49,248 nucleotides of DNA from Streptomyces sp. SolWspMP-5a-2 (GCF_900091845.1 NZ_FMCI01000029.1:1-49248); one strand, 5' to 3'. Shown: positions 25,211 through 34,355, counted from the stretch's first letter. Made by a program: numbers and translations. Notes: generated by a model from the letters alone, not told the origin.

Positions 25211-26382
25211 CGCATGAGGGTGTTCCGGCACCGCGTCCCCAGCACACGGGCGTGGTCCCGCATGGGGCTGATCTGCGCGAACAGCTCCTCGTACGCGTCC
25301 AGCGACGTGTCCACGCTGTACAGCTCCCGCGCCCGCCGACCGCCCTCGGCCCGCTCCTGCGGTGTCAGCGCCGCCAGTTCGGTGATCGCGCGGGCCAGCG
25401 CGTCCGGGTCGCGCGGCGGGACCCGGCGGCCGAAACCGGTCTCCAGCACCGGCGAACGGCCGCCCGGCAGGTTCGTCGTCACCGACGGGACGTCCACCAT
25501 CATCGCCTCGGCCTGCACGGTCCCGAAGGACTCGGCCACGGACGGCAGCGCGAACACGTCGATCGACGCGTAGAAGTTGTCGATCTGCCGCCCGCCCAGC
25601 ATGCCGAGCATCCGGATCCGCTTGTCCTCCCCGATGAGCGGGCGGAGCCGGTCCTCGATGCCACCGCCGGCCACCTTGATCCAGTCGCCGCCGATCAGCA
25701 GCCGGGCCTCCGGGTCGTCGAGCCGCTGGAACGCCCGGATCAGGTACTCGATCCCCTTGTCCTCGACGATGCGCCCGAGGAACCCGATGTGCAGCCCGGC
25801 CCCGTCGCGGTAGTCCGGCTCACCGCCACGCCGGTCCAGGCACGGCGGCGCGATGCCACGCCAGTTCCGGCGCTTGATCAGCGGCCACAGTTTCGAACCG
25901 CGCGCCTGGTCCTTGCTGTTGACCACGATCGCGTCGGAGACGCGCAACGCCGTGGACGTGGAGACGTCCACCGCGCGCCGGGCCACGTTGTTGACCGCCC
26001 CCGACGGCAGCCACAGGTCCATGTGGTGCGTGGTCACCAGCGCCCGATTCCGTGTGCCCAGGGCGATGGGACCGACTTCCAGCATCGGGGCGTGCGGATT
26101 CACGATCGCCGACCTGCGCGCCACATCGCGGGCGACCGATATGAATTGCGGGCTCACCGGTCCCCGGCCGATGGTCCGGCTCACCGGAGTGCGGAAGACC
26201 GACACCCCGGCCAGATTCTCCCTGAGCGGCAGCGTTTCGTCGTGCTGTGTCGTGACGACCGCCACCCGGTGTCCCCGGGCCGCCAAACCCTCGGCAATCC
26301 GCTGGGTATGTATCGTCAGCCCGCTGACATAGGGCGTGTAGTAGTTGAGGATGATCGAGACGTCGAATTCATGGTCACTCAT
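25207..26382 (-). CDS. GT4-family glycosyltransferase
   Basis: ATG 26382 has GGAAGG five bases upstream; the longer frame is unsupported. The 391-residue protein is a GT-B enzyme: LNYYTPYVSGLTIHTQRIAEG at the N-terminus, GFLGRIVEDKGIEYLIRAF at the start of the donor domain, and the EX7E motif in ESFGTVQAEAM. It should transfer a sugar from a nucleotide donor to a lipid carrier or glycan. No membrane segment is seen. It is coupled to the flippase-like gene. Confidence 0.92.
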   Translation of the reverse strand: MSDHEFDVSIILNYYTPYVSGLTIHTQRIAEGLAARGHRVAVVTTQHDETLPLRENLAGVSVFRTPVSRTIGRGPVSPQFISVARDVARRSAIVNPHAPMLEVGPIALGTRNRALVTTHHMDLWLPSGAVNNVARRAVDVSTSTALRVSDAIVVNSKDQARGSKLWPLIKRRNWRGIAPPCLDRRGGEPDYRDGAGLHIGFLGRIVEDKGIEYLIRAFQRLDDPEARLLIGGDWIKVAGGGIEDRLRPLIGEDKRIRMLGMLGGRQIDNFYASIDVFALPSVAESFGTVQAEAMMVDVPSVTTNLPGGRSPVLETGFGRRVPPRDPDALARAITELAALTPQERAEGGRRARELYSVDTSLDAYEELFAQISPMRDHARVLGTRCRNTLMR

Positions 26383-26476
26383 GACAGCCTTCCGGGGGAA
26401 TTCATGGGAATTCTGGGGGCGGAAGCGCGGATTGCGGGGAATTTCCTGGCGCTCGCATTCTGCCGCGTGCCGGTGG

Positions 26477-27457
26477 TCATGTGAGGCGGCCCACTGCAAG
26501 GCTCGCCAACCACAGAACGGCATTGATCAGCAGCGGCGCGTCCGTCAACACGTCCCGGCCCGGTTCTCCTCCGCTGCGGTGCACGGACAGCAGTTGCATG
26601 TAGCGGCTCAGCGCGAAGACCGCGAACGGCACCGTGACGACGGCCAGCACCGCGGCGTGCGGGTGCGACGCGGAGAGGATGAACAGCTCGTAGCTGATCA
26701 GCGTGGTCGCCAGCAGTACGGCCACCAGTTGGTCCAGGAGAGGGAGCGAGTAGCCCGCCAGCGCGGGGCGTTGCCCCGCCGCCTGGCCGCGCGGGGTCAC
26801 CGTCGCCAGCTCGTGCCTGCGCTTGCCCAGGGACAGCAGCAGACAGGCGCAGTACACGCAGATGATGAGGGTGGGGCTGAAGGGCGCCCGCACCGCCAGG
26901 CAACCCGCCACCGCCCGCAGCACGAAGCCGACCGCCACCACGCTGACATCCACCAGCGGGTAGTGCTTCAGTACCAGGCAGTAGGCCAGGTTCAGGGCCA
27001 GATATCCGGCGACCGTGAACCGCACCGGCGCCGGCAGCGGCACCGCCGAGGCTGCGGCCACCGCCAGGCAGCCCGCTCCCAGCAGCAGCGCGCCGAACGG
27101 ACCGATCCGCCCGTCGGCCAGCGGGCGATGGCGTTTGACCGGGTGCAGTCGGTCCTGGTCCCGGTCCAGCCAGTCGTTGAGCACATAGACGGAGCACGAG
27201 GCCGCGACGAACGCGACCACCGTGGCCAGCGCCTTCCCGATGTGGTCCCAGAGCGCCGGGGCGTCCACCGCCAGCGGGACGATCAGGACGAAGACGTTCT
27301 TCACCCACTGGTGCGGTCGCAGCAGCACCAGCGGTGCCGGTAATCGTGGACGTCGTGTCCCGGCGGCCGTGTCGGCCTGGACCCGGGGGGTCGATGGTGC
27401 CGTCGTGGGCGGATCGCTCCGGTCGCCCACGGTGCTCTCGCTGTTCAGCCGCCTCAT
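26477..27457 (-). CDS. UbiA-family prenyltransferase, decaprenyl-phosphate phosphoribosyltransferase-like
   Basis: ATG 27457 overlaps the small gene's stop as ATGA, giving 326 residues. After a 38-residue polar tail comes LRPHQWVKNVFVLIVPLA, the signature of DPPR synthases, then NDWLDRDQD (about 94-102), the Asp-rich prenylphosphate/Mg site, and RPLADG. Around nine hydrophobic helices follow, with GFVLRAVAGCLA and SLGKRRHEL. Mycobacterial homologues put 5-phosphoribose on decaprenyl phosphate, the route to arabinofuranose donors. A lipid-linked pentose role is inferred. Confidence 0.88.
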   Translation of the reverse strand: MRRLNSESTVGDRSDPPTTAPSTPRVQADTAAGTRRPRLPAPLVLLRPHQWVKNVFVLIVPLAVDAPALWDHIGKALATVVAFVAASCSVYVLNDWLDRDQDRLHPVKRHRPLADGRIGPFGALLLGAGCLAVAAASAVPLPAPVRFTVAGYLALNLAYCLVLKHYPLVDVSVVAVGFVLRAVAGCLAVRAPFSPTLIICVYCACLLLSLGKRRHELATVTPRGQAAGQRPALAGYSLPLLDQLVAVLLATTLISYELFILSASHPHAAVLAVVTVPFAVFALSRYMQLLSVHRSGGEPGRDVLTDAPLLINAVLWLASLAVGRLT

Positions 27458-27561
27458 GACCGGAGACCGATCGCGCGGGCCACTTCCATGGGCCGGCCGG
27501 GGCGTGCGGAGCAGGGGGTGCACGTCGTCGCCGCCGTGTCGAACCTGTCGGGTTGCGCCAT
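27454..27561 (-). CDS. 35-residue CxxC protein coupled to the prenyltransferase
   Basis: ATG 27561 has AAAGGG at about seven bases and its TGA overlaps the prenyltransferase ATG. The product starts MAQPDRFDTAATTCTPCSAR and ends VARAIGLRS, with a CTPC pair at residues 14-17. It may be a translational leader or a tiny metal-binding or redox protein. It is too short for family assignment; the strong ribosome site and the 4-base overlap are the evidence. Confidence 0.55.
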   Translation of the reverse strand: MAQPDRFDTAATTCTPCSARPGRPMEVARAIGLRS

Positions 27562-27593
27562 GGTGCGTCCCTTTCCGGGTTCTGGGGGAGTGT

Positions 27594-28730
27594 CTACGGG
27601 GTGTGTGCGGGGACTATCAGGCTGATCTGTTGGGCCGTGTGGTCCGAGAAGGCCGCGCCGCCGCCGAATCTGTCGTCCGCCACCGCCAGGTCCTGGTTGG
27701 TGAACAGCCAGTCCAGGCGCCACAGCCGGGGGAGCGGGAAGCCCGACACCGGCCAGGAGCGCGGCGGCAGCCAGGAGGCCGACGGGCTGTGCAGGCGGGT
27801 GCCGCCTCCCAGCGAGGACCCCTTCATCCAGGGGGAGTTGAAGTCACCGCTCACCACGGCCGGGTGGGGGTTGCCCACCACGTCCGCGCGGAGTTTTCCC
27901 AACTCGCCCGTCCACCAGGCACTTCGTCCCTCGGAGGCTCGGTACGTGTTGGCCCTGAAGGGATTGCCCAGGTGGAAGGGGACCGGCAGGTGCACGTTGT
28001 AGAACGAGACGGTGCGTCCGCCCACCCGGAGGTCCGTGCGCTGGAACTTGGTGCCCTTCCAGTACCAGTCGCCGGTGCCGCCCGGGGTCGGCGCGTGGTG
28101 CGCGGTGACGACGGGCAGCCGGGTGAGCGTGATCAACTCGCCCTCCACGGAAGCCCGGTAGCCCGGGAACTCCCTGCGCAGGCGGGCCGAGTCGTCGATC
28201 CGCACCGGCTGGTCGCCCTTCCAGTACAGGTACTCCTGGAGGAGGTACACGTCGGCGTGCTGCCTGCGCAGGAACGCGTAGAACGCGTCCTTGTCGTCGG
28301 ACATCTCCCAGTAGCGCGTGGACCAGACGAACACCGTGACCGGAGTACCGGGGGGATGCGACGTGACGGTGCCCCACCCGGGGCCGTACCCCGCCAAGTG
28401 GGCTCCCGCCAGCAGCAGTACGACCAGGACCGCGGCGAGCGGGCGGCGCACCGGACGGGCCAGGGGCAGCAGGGCGAGCAGGAGCAGGGGGACCGCCACC
28501 AGGGTCAGTGGCGGGACGTTCTGCACCAGGAACCACGGCCACCAGCGGCCGGTGAGCAGCACGGTCAGGACGAGGAAGACCGTCCACACCGTCGTCGCCG
28601 CCACGAGCAGTCTCGCGGTACGCCGAGTGGCGGCGGTCGGAGGGGGCTGCCGGTCGTCCGGTGGGGTGTGCTCCTCGGGCGGCGGTAAGTGCGGTTCCCT
28701 GTCCGGGACTCCGACCTCCGTGGCCGGCAT
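27594..28730 (-). CDS. Membrane-anchored endonuclease/exonuclease/phosphatase (EEP) family protein
   Basis: Start ATG 28730 lies one base after the epimerase stop; 378 residues. A Pro-rich cytoplasmic head is followed by three hydrophobic helices (about residues 40-125). The extracytoplasmic EEP domain has LLQEYLYW (metal Glu), SFYNVHLPVPF, SGDFNSPW, RLDWLFTN and FSDHTAQQ, a full catalytic set. Relatives hydrolyse phosphodiesters or phosphomonoesters. In this operon it might release phosphate from, or cleave, a lipid-linked sugar phosphate; nucleic acid is a less likely target. Confidence 0.87.
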   Translation of the reverse strand: MPATEVGVPDREPHLPPPEEHTPPDDRQPPPTAATRRTARLLVAATTVWTVFLVLTVLLTGRWWPWFLVQNVPPLTLVAVPLLLLALLPLARPVRRPLAAVLVVLLLAGAHLAGYGPGWGTVTSHPPGTPVTVFVWSTRYWEMSDDKDAFYAFLRRQHADVYLLQEYLYWKGDQPVRIDDSARLRREFPGYRASVEGELITLTRLPVVTAHHAPTPGGTGDWYWKGTKFQRTDLRVGGRTVSFYNVHLPVPFHLGNPFRANTYRASEGRSAWWTGELGKLRADVVGNPHPAVVSGDFNSPWMKGSSLGGGTRLHSPSASWLPPRSWPVSGFPLPRLWRLDWLFTNQDLAVADDRFGGGAAFSDHTAQQISLIVPAHTP

Positions 28731-28731
28731 C

Positions 28732-29817
28732 TCAGAAGAAGACCTTCGCCATGGCCAGCATGCCCTGGCGCCACGGGTCGCCACTCGTCCGGCCCACTCC
28801 GGCGCCGGAGCTGGAGGTCGCCCGCCGGGTCCGCCACCACTCGTAGGACTGGAGGATGGCGTCCTGGTTGGACAACTGCGGGCGGAACCCGAGCTTTTCG
28901 CGGGCCTTGTCGATGCTCATGTAGGAGTCGGCGAGCAGCTTGTGTGTCAAGCGGTCGTACACCGGCGAGAGTCTGACCCGGGACAGCGCGCGCAGCGCCG
29001 CCACCGCGGGCCTGCTGGGGATCGACACCACGCGCTTGCCGTGGCCCGCCGCGTCCAGCACGCACTGGAAGTCCTCGCGCAGGGTGCCGAATTCCGCGGC
29101 GCCGATGTTGTAGGTGTCGCAGGCGATCTCGTCCGGGGCGCGCAGCGCGATCAGCACCGCGTCCACGAGATCGGCGACCCCGAGCATCTGGATGCGCACG
29201 TCGCCCGTGCCGAGCACGGGGAAGTTCCTGCCCTCCTCTGCCCACTGGAAGAGCATGTCGAACAGGCCCATCCGGGTCGGGCCGAGGAAGGTCTTGGGGC
29301 GCAGCACGGACAGGCTCATGCCCTCGGCCCGGAACCGTTCGGCGACCTCCTCCGCCTCGGCCTTCGCGGAGCTGTAGTGGTCCACGGGCCTCTTCGGGTA
29401 GTCCTCGGGCGTCGGCACCGTGCGGGGCAGGCCGTAGACGGCCGTCGTGGAGATGTGCACCACCCGGGGGACGGCGGCGGCACGCGCCGCTTCCAGCACG
29501 GTGGTGGTGCCCTCGACGACGATCGACCGGATGTCGGAGGCGGAGTAGCTGGGCAGGGCGGAGGCGGAGTGCACCACGGCGTCGACGTCGCGGAACGCCT
29601 CGGCGAGGGCAGCCGGGTCGCGGATGTCGCCGGTGTACACGGTGAGTCCGGGGGCGTCGGCCAGCGTGCGGCGGTCGAACGCGTGGACCTCCGTGCCGGA
29701 GGCCGCCAGGCGTTCCGCCAGGTTGACGCCGAGGACCCCGGCGGCGCCCGTGATGGCGACGCGGGCGGGGAGCGGAGGGCGGGGCGCGGGTGCGGTGCCC
29801 GAGGAATTGATCACCAT
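28732..29817 (-). CDS. NAD-dependent epimerase/dehydratase (extended SDR)
   Basis: ATG 29817 gives 361 residues; the further upstream frame lacks support. It has AITGAAGVLGVNLAERLAAS, DIRDPAAL, HSASALPSY, the YSSAKAE catalytic YxxxK (near 150) and LRPKTFLGP. The C-terminus is longer than UDP-glucose 4-epimerase (about 330), ending in a Ser/Gly-rich linker and DPWRQGMLAMAKVFF. It probably isomerises or dehydrates a nucleotide sugar for the downstream glycosyltransferase. First gene of the operon. Confidence 0.88.
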   Translation of the reverse strand: MVINSSGTAPAPRPPLPARVAITGAAGVLGVNLAERLAASGTEVHAFDRRTLADAPGLTVYTGDIRDPAALAEAFRDVDAVVHSASALPSYSASDIRSIVVEGTTTVLEAARAAAVPRVVHISTTAVYGLPRTVPTPEDYPKRPVDHYSSAKAEAEEVAERFRAEGMSLSVLRPKTFLGPTRMGLFDMLFQWAEEGRNFPVLGTGDVRIQMLGVADLVDAVLIALRAPDEIACDTYNIGAAEFGTLREDFQCVLDAAGHGKRVVSIPSRPAVAALRALSRVRLSPVYDRLTHKLLADSYMSIDKAREKLGFRPQLSNQDAILQSYEWWRTRRATSSSGAGVGRTSGDPWRQGMLAMAKVFF

Positions 29818-30408
29818 GAGCGCGCCCCCGTTAAGGGGAGCCGGTACCGAATCACGAGGCTTTCGAGGGCCGTTCGATCCCACCGGGAGACGCTCGATTT
29901 CCTGTTTTTGCCGAGGTCGATGCGAGGGGGCATGGTTCTTTTTCCTCCTGCTGATGGCACGCTGCCGAGCATGCCATGGCTATGGCGCGTGCATGTCAAG
30001 TGGTTGAGTGGACAACGATGTCAGCTCAGGGCTACTCGGTCAAGGTGTGCTTGGCATTCATTCGACCGAAGGATCGTCGGGCCGGTCGGCCGAGTGGCAG
30101 ATTTCGACTTCCGGTGCTGGTGGAGGCCGCCTTTCCGGAATGATTGTGACCGCGTTTCCGAGAAGTATGCGTCTCGAATTGGTCGGAGGTGGAGCCTCAA
30201 TCGGCGGATTGTGTGGAGGTCTTGGTTTCCGTCTCGTTACGCGTTTGTGTGCGGAGCTGTCATCGGGTCTCAAAGGGGCGCGTGTTTGGGTTTTTGTCGA
30301 TATGTTGCAACCCGGAGCCCGAGTCGTGCGCGGAAAGTCGTTGGCTCGGTGGTCCGTTCGTGGCGCGTAGGCATGAACTGACCGATGGGCCGTGGGCGTT
30401 GGTCGCTC

Positions 30409-30440
30409 CGTAGCCGTAGCCGTAGCCGTAGCCGTAGCCG
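30409..30440. repeat. CGTAGC hexamer tandem repeat, 5.3 copies
   Basis: Five exact copies of CGTAGC followed by CG lie in the non-coding stretch, just before the IS5 remnant. On the minus strand it would read Gly-Tyr repeats, but no supported gene covers it. Confidence 0.85.
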
Positions 30441-30488
30441 GGTCGGACGGGCGGGCCTGGTCGGGACCGGCGGCAGGCGTCGGGCGGG

Positions 30489-30600
30489 ATCTTGTGGAAG
30501 CTGTCCACCGGGGCTGCCTGGCGTGACCTGCCCGAGCGATGCGGGCCCTGGAAGACGGTCTGTGAACGGTTCCGGAACTGGTCCTGGGTCCGCACCCACC
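30489..30600 (+). pseudogene. IS5-family transposase N-terminal remnant
   Basis: The translation KLSTGAAWRDLPERCGPWK followed by TVCERFRNW is the well-known N-terminal segment of IS5-group transposases (GxxWRDLPxxxGPWxTVxxRFxxW). The frame then diverges and no DDE catalytic domain follows. Only about 35 codons remain, so this is a dead fragment. Confidence 0.75.
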
Positions 30601-31338
30601 TGTCATCGTCATCGAACTCGGCGCGCGGGCCGTCGCACCAGGCCCGCTCGGCAGGGGTTCGGATCGACGGGTGCGAGCGTTCCCGGTGATCCGGTTGATG
30701 ACAGGCCGCCGACACCAGAGATCTCCGCACCTGTCGGCAGCACTCTCCGTGCCTGTCGGCGGCGTCCGGGCGTCATGCGGCCGGTGAACGACTCCACCCT
30801 GTGCACGACTTCGCCTTGTGCGCGACCGGCTTGTCGTCGGCGGCGTACGCGAACGGGTCCTGGCCGCGGATACCGCCCGTGCCGTCGACCGGCTGTGTCC
30901 GCTCGCGCGGCAGGGTCACCAAGGACTCCGGCAGCCTGACGCTCCCGGCCAGCCCCTCCTGCGGGACTCTCACCGCAGGCCCGCCCGGTGAACCCTCACG
31001 GACACCGCGCCCCGCCCAGCGCTGAGGAGAACTCACCGTCCAGGAACCCTGCCTGGACGAGCGGGCCGCCGTGCCGCCAGCCGTCGCGCCGACAGCTCAC
31101 CGGGACGCGGAAGGAGCGGCCGCACCTCGGCCCCGTCCCCGTACGGCCAGGTCCTGGATGGTCGGTCCGGGAAGGCGCGTCACCCTCCGGAACGTCGATC
31201 TCGCGCACGGCCAGTTCACTCGTCGCCCCTCGTCGTCCTCCGCCGCGGCAGGCGGACACGCTGCCGGGCGTGCCGGTGCCCGGCCGGAGGGAAAATTCCG
31301 GCCGACCTCTTGACGCAGTCGTCCGAGGAGGATCACAG

Positions 31339-31377
31339 TGCGGGGTAATGCGCATTACTAATGCGCATTACCCCGCA
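31339..31377. promoter_or_regulatory. 39-bp perfect palindrome, probable LacI-type operator
   Basis: Two 19-base arms (31339-31357 and 31359-31377) are exact reverse complements around a single C at 31358. Each arm contains the 12-bp palindrome TAATGCGCATTA (31346-31357 and 31359-31370), flanked by GCGGGG / CCCCGC. It lies 57 bases upstream of the LacI start, so autoregulation and control of the operon are likely. Two dimers could bind side by side. Confidence 0.8.
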
Positions 31378-31433
31378 GGGGCGGTCGGTCTCGCCCAGCC
31401 ACGGGCACCGACGGACGACGAGAAGGAGCGGCG

Positions 31434-32534
31434 ATGGAGGAACCAAGGAAGCGGGCCAGGCCCGGCAGGGCCCCCGCGCCCCCCGGCCGCACCTCCCGTC
31501 CGCGCCAGGCCGAGGTCGCGCGGCTCGCCGGGGTGTCGCAGGCCACCGTCTCCCTCGTGCTCGGCGCCAAGAAGCAGGGCTCCGCGATCTCCGCCGAGAC
31601 CCGGCAGAAGGTGCTCGACGCCGCCCGCAGCCTCGGCTACGTGCCGGACCCCGCCGCCCGCAGGCTCGCCGCCGCGCGCAACGACCTGCTCGGCGTGTTC
31701 AGCTTCACCGCGACCTTCCCCACCGACGTGCAGCACTCGTACTACCCGTTCCTCGTCGGAGTGGAGCAGGAGGCCGCCGCGCGCGGCTACGACCTCGTGC
31801 TGTTCACCGGGTCGAGCTCCGGCGGCGCGGGCGCCTCGGGACCTGACGCGCTGAGCCGCGTCAGGCTCGCGGACGGCTGCCTCTTCCTCGGTCGCCACGC
31901 GCCCACCGAGGAACTGCGGCGCCTGGTCGAGGACGGTTTCCCCGTCGTGCACATCGGCCGCAGGGACGAGCTGGAAGGCCTGGCCTGGGTCGGCGCCGAC
32001 TACGTGAGCGCGAGCCACGAGGTGGTCGACCGGCTCGCCGCGCTCGGCCACCGGCGGATCGTCCTGGTCCGCGAGGACGACGAGGCGCCCGCCTCCACCG
32101 ACCGTGAACACGGCTTCCTCAAGGGCCTGGAGCAGGCCGGGCTGCCCGCCGGGCCCGAGGCGGTCTTCCGTACGGCCGACCCCGCGCGCACCCTGACCCC
32201 GCAGCGGCTGCGCCGGTGGCTCGACGAGGGCGTCACGGCCTTCGTCGCGGAGGAGACCGACACCGGCAACGCATGGCGCGCCCTGCGCGCCGCCACCGCC
32301 GAGGCAGGACTCGACTGCCCGCGCGACCTGAGCCTCGCCCTGCTGGGCAGCCCGCCGCCCGACCTCGACGGGGAGACCGTCCCCGCCGGATTCGACATCC
32401 CCCGACCCCAGCTCGGCGCGGCCGCCGTCCGGCTGCTCGCCGCCCTGGTCGCGGGGGAGGAGGCGGCGGAACCCCTCGTGGCCTGCCCCTACCGGCCCGG
32501 CGTCACGGCGGGCCCACCGCCCACCGGCCCCTGA
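31434..32534 (+). CDS. LacI-family transcriptional regulator
   Basis: ATG 31434 has AAGGAG six bases upstream. The 366-residue protein has a basic Pro/Arg-rich 25-residue head before the LacI HTH: RQAEVARLAGVSQATVSLVL, then the hinge LGYVPDPAARRLA. The periplasmic-binding-like domain follows (LGVFSFTATFP, YYPFLVGVEQEAAARGYDLVLF, LADGCLFLG, DREHGFLKGLEQAG). It is the first gene of a catabolic operon and probably responds to that operon's substrate. The SQATVS recognition helix is typical. Confidence 0.94.
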   Translation: MEEPRKRARPGRAPAPPGRTSRPRQAEVARLAGVSQATVSLVLGAKKQGSAISAETRQKVLDAARSLGYVPDPAARRLAAARNDLLGVFSFTATFPTDVQHSYYPFLVGVEQEAAARGYDLVLFTGSSSGGAGASGPDALSRVRLADGCLFLGRHAPTEELRRLVEDGFPVVHIGRRDELEGLAWVGADYVSASHEVVDRLAALGHRRIVLVREDDEAPASTDREHGFLKGLEQAGLPAGPEAVFRTADPARTLTPQRLRRWLDEGVTAFVAEETDTGNAWRALRAATAEAGLDCPRDLSLALLGSPPPDLDGETVPAGFDIPRPQLGAAAVRLLAALVAGEEAAEPLVACPYRPGVTAGPPPTGP

Positions 32535-32605
32535 CCCGCAGCCCCCTCACCGCACCGACTGCGCCACCACGCACCACCCGCACCACCGCATCACGAGGAG
32601 AGTCA

Positions 32606-34216
32606 GTGAACACCCACCCCGACATCCTGGTCGTCGGCGCCGGACTCGGCGGCGTCGCCGCTGCCCTCGCCGCCTGCCGCGCCGGACGCACGGTCGTCCT
32701 CACCGAGGAGACCGACTGGATCGGTGGCCAGCTCACCTCCCAGGCCGTCCCGCCGGACGAGCACCCGTGGGTCGAGCAGTTCGGCGTCACCGCCTCCTAC
32801 CGCGCCCTGCGCGAGGCGATCCGCGGCTACTACCGCGACTGGTACCCGCTGCGCGCCGAGGCCGCGGCCCTGCCGGGTCTCAATCCCGGCGCCGGCCGGG
32901 TCAGCAAGCTGTGCGCCGAGCCGCGGGTCGCGCTCGCCGCGCTGGAGGGCATGCTCGCTCCGCATCGGTCCTCCGGGCGTCTCACGCTGCTCACCGAACA
33001 CCGCCCGGTCGCCGCGGAGACCGAGGGCGACTTCGTACGCTCCGTCACGCTGGAGGACCTGCGCGGCGGTGCCCGCCGCACGGTCACCGCCCCCTACGTC
33101 CTCGACGCCACCGAGACCGGCGAACTGCTGGAGCTGGCCGGGGTCGAGCACGTCCTCGGCGCCGAGTCGCGCGCCGAGCACGGCGAGCCGCACGCCCCCG
33201 AGCAGGCCGACCCGCTCAACCAGCAGGGCATCACCTTCTGCTTCGCGCTCTCCCACCACGAGGGCGAGGACCACACGATCGAGAAGCCCGCCGACTACGA
33301 CTTCTGGCGCTCCTACCGGCCCGACTTCTGGCCCGGCCCGCTGCTCGGCTTCCTCGCGCCCGACCCGCGCAGCCTGGAGGCAGTGCCGCGCACCTTCGTA
33401 CCCAACCCGGAGATCGACCCGCTGGCCGTCAGCGCCGACCAGTCCGCCGACGCGGGCGACAAGGAACTCTTCGGCTTCCGCCGCATCCTGGCCCGCAAGC
33501 TGCACCGGGACGGCGCCTTCGACTCCGACATCACCCTCGTCAACTGGCCCCTCAACGACTACTGGCTCAAGCCGCTGATCGGCGCGGGTGCCGAGACCTC
33601 CGCCGACGCGGTCCGCGAGGCCAAGCAGCTCTCCCTGTCCGTCCTGTACTGGCTCCAGACCGAGGCCCCGCGCCCCGACGGCGGCACCGGCTTCCCCGGG
33701 CTGCGGCTGCGCCCCGACGTCACGGGCACCGAGGACGGCCTCGCCAAGGCGCCGTACGTGCGCGAGTCCCGCCGGATCAAGGCGGTCACGACCGTCGTCG
33801 AACAGGACGTCGCGATCGACCTCGTCGGTCCCACCGGCGGCACCCGGCACCGCGACTCGGTCGGCGTCGGCAGCTACCGCATCGACCTGCACCCCTCCAC
33901 CGGCGGGGACAACTACGTCGACATCGGCTCGGTGCCCTTCGAGATCCCGCTCGGCGCGCTCGTCCCGCGCCGCACCCGCAACCTGCTGCCCGCGGGCAAG
34001 AACATCGGCACCACCCACATCACCAACGGCTGCTACCGGCTGCACCCCGTCGAGTGGAACATCGGCGAGGTCGCCGGCGCCCTCGCCGCCCACTGCCTCG
34101 ACGAGGACGTCGAGCCGCGCGAGGTGCAGGCCGAGGAGAAGCGTTTCGAGGTGTTCGCCGCGCTCCTGGAGCGGGCCGGGGTCGAGCGCCACTGGCCCCG
34201 GGTGCAGGGCTACTGA
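32606..34216 (+). CDS. FAD-dependent oxidoreductase (FAD_oxidored, PF12831-like)
   Basis: Start GTG 32606 follows GAGGAGA; the open frame extends upstream through the LacI gene. The 536-residue protein starts with an FAD Rossmann motif DILVVGAGLGGVAAALAA, then EETDWIGGQLTSQ, a segment where this family places a covalent or near-flavin site. NLLPAGKNIGTTHITNGCYR near residue 470 closes the FAD site. Substrates of the family are mostly unknown; members sit in carbohydrate or organic acid operons. Here it is the first enzyme after LacI. Confidence 0.9.
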   Translation: MNTHPDILVVGAGLGGVAAALAACRAGRTVVLTEETDWIGGQLTSQAVPPDEHPWVEQFGVTASYRALREAIRGYYRDWYPLRAEAAALPGLNPGAGRVSKLCAEPRVALAALEGMLAPHRSSGRLTLLTEHRPVAAETEGDFVRSVTLEDLRGGARRTVTAPYVLDATETGELLELAGVEHVLGAESRAEHGEPHAPEQADPLNQQGITFCFALSHHEGEDHTIEKPADYDFWRSYRPDFWPGPLLGFLAPDPRSLEAVPRTFVPNPEIDPLAVSADQSADAGDKELFGFRRILARKLHRDGAFDSDITLVNWPLNDYWLKPLIGAGAETSADAVREAKQLSLSVLYWLQTEAPRPDGGTGFPGLRLRPDVTGTEDGLAKAPYVRESRRIKAVTTVVEQDVAIDLVGPTGGTRHRDSVGVGSYRIDLHPSTGGDNYVDIGSVPFEIPLGALVPRRTRNLLPAGKNIGTTHITNGCYRLHPVEWNIGEVAGALAAHCLDEDVEPREVQAEEKRFEVFAALLERAGVERHWPRVQGY

Positions 34217-34355
34217 GACCCCACCGGTGACCGGGAAGCAGGACGGCGCGCCCGGTCGCCCGAGCGGCGGGACGGCCGGACGGGACAGCTCCACCTGTTC
34301 CGTCCGGCCCACCGCCCGCGTCAGCGCCGACAGAGCACAAGGAGGTGCCCAGACC

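Larger units (their letters stand above)
29818..31338. other. 1.5-kb gene-poor stretch
   Basis: Apart from the hexamer repeat and the IS5 remnant listed separately, I see no supported gene. The part 29880-30370 is visibly less GC-rich than its surroundings and its six-frame open frames lack codon bias or recognisable motifs. The promoter of the epimerase operon must lie near 29818-29950. The part 30700-31300 is GC-rich without a coherent protein and may be old insertion debris. Confidence 0.5.

Noticed and set aside
30409..30440. CRISPR-like repeat
   Set aside because: Six-base units with no spacers and no cas genes nearby; a simple tandem repeat.
30058..30612. 184-codon minus-strand frame and 120-codon plus-strand frame in the gene-poor stretch
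   Set aside because: No codon bias, no motif, and the repeat tract creates artificial Gly-Tyr runs.
30773..31036. 87-codon minus-strand frame
   Set aside because: No recognisable motif or ribosome site; probably debris.
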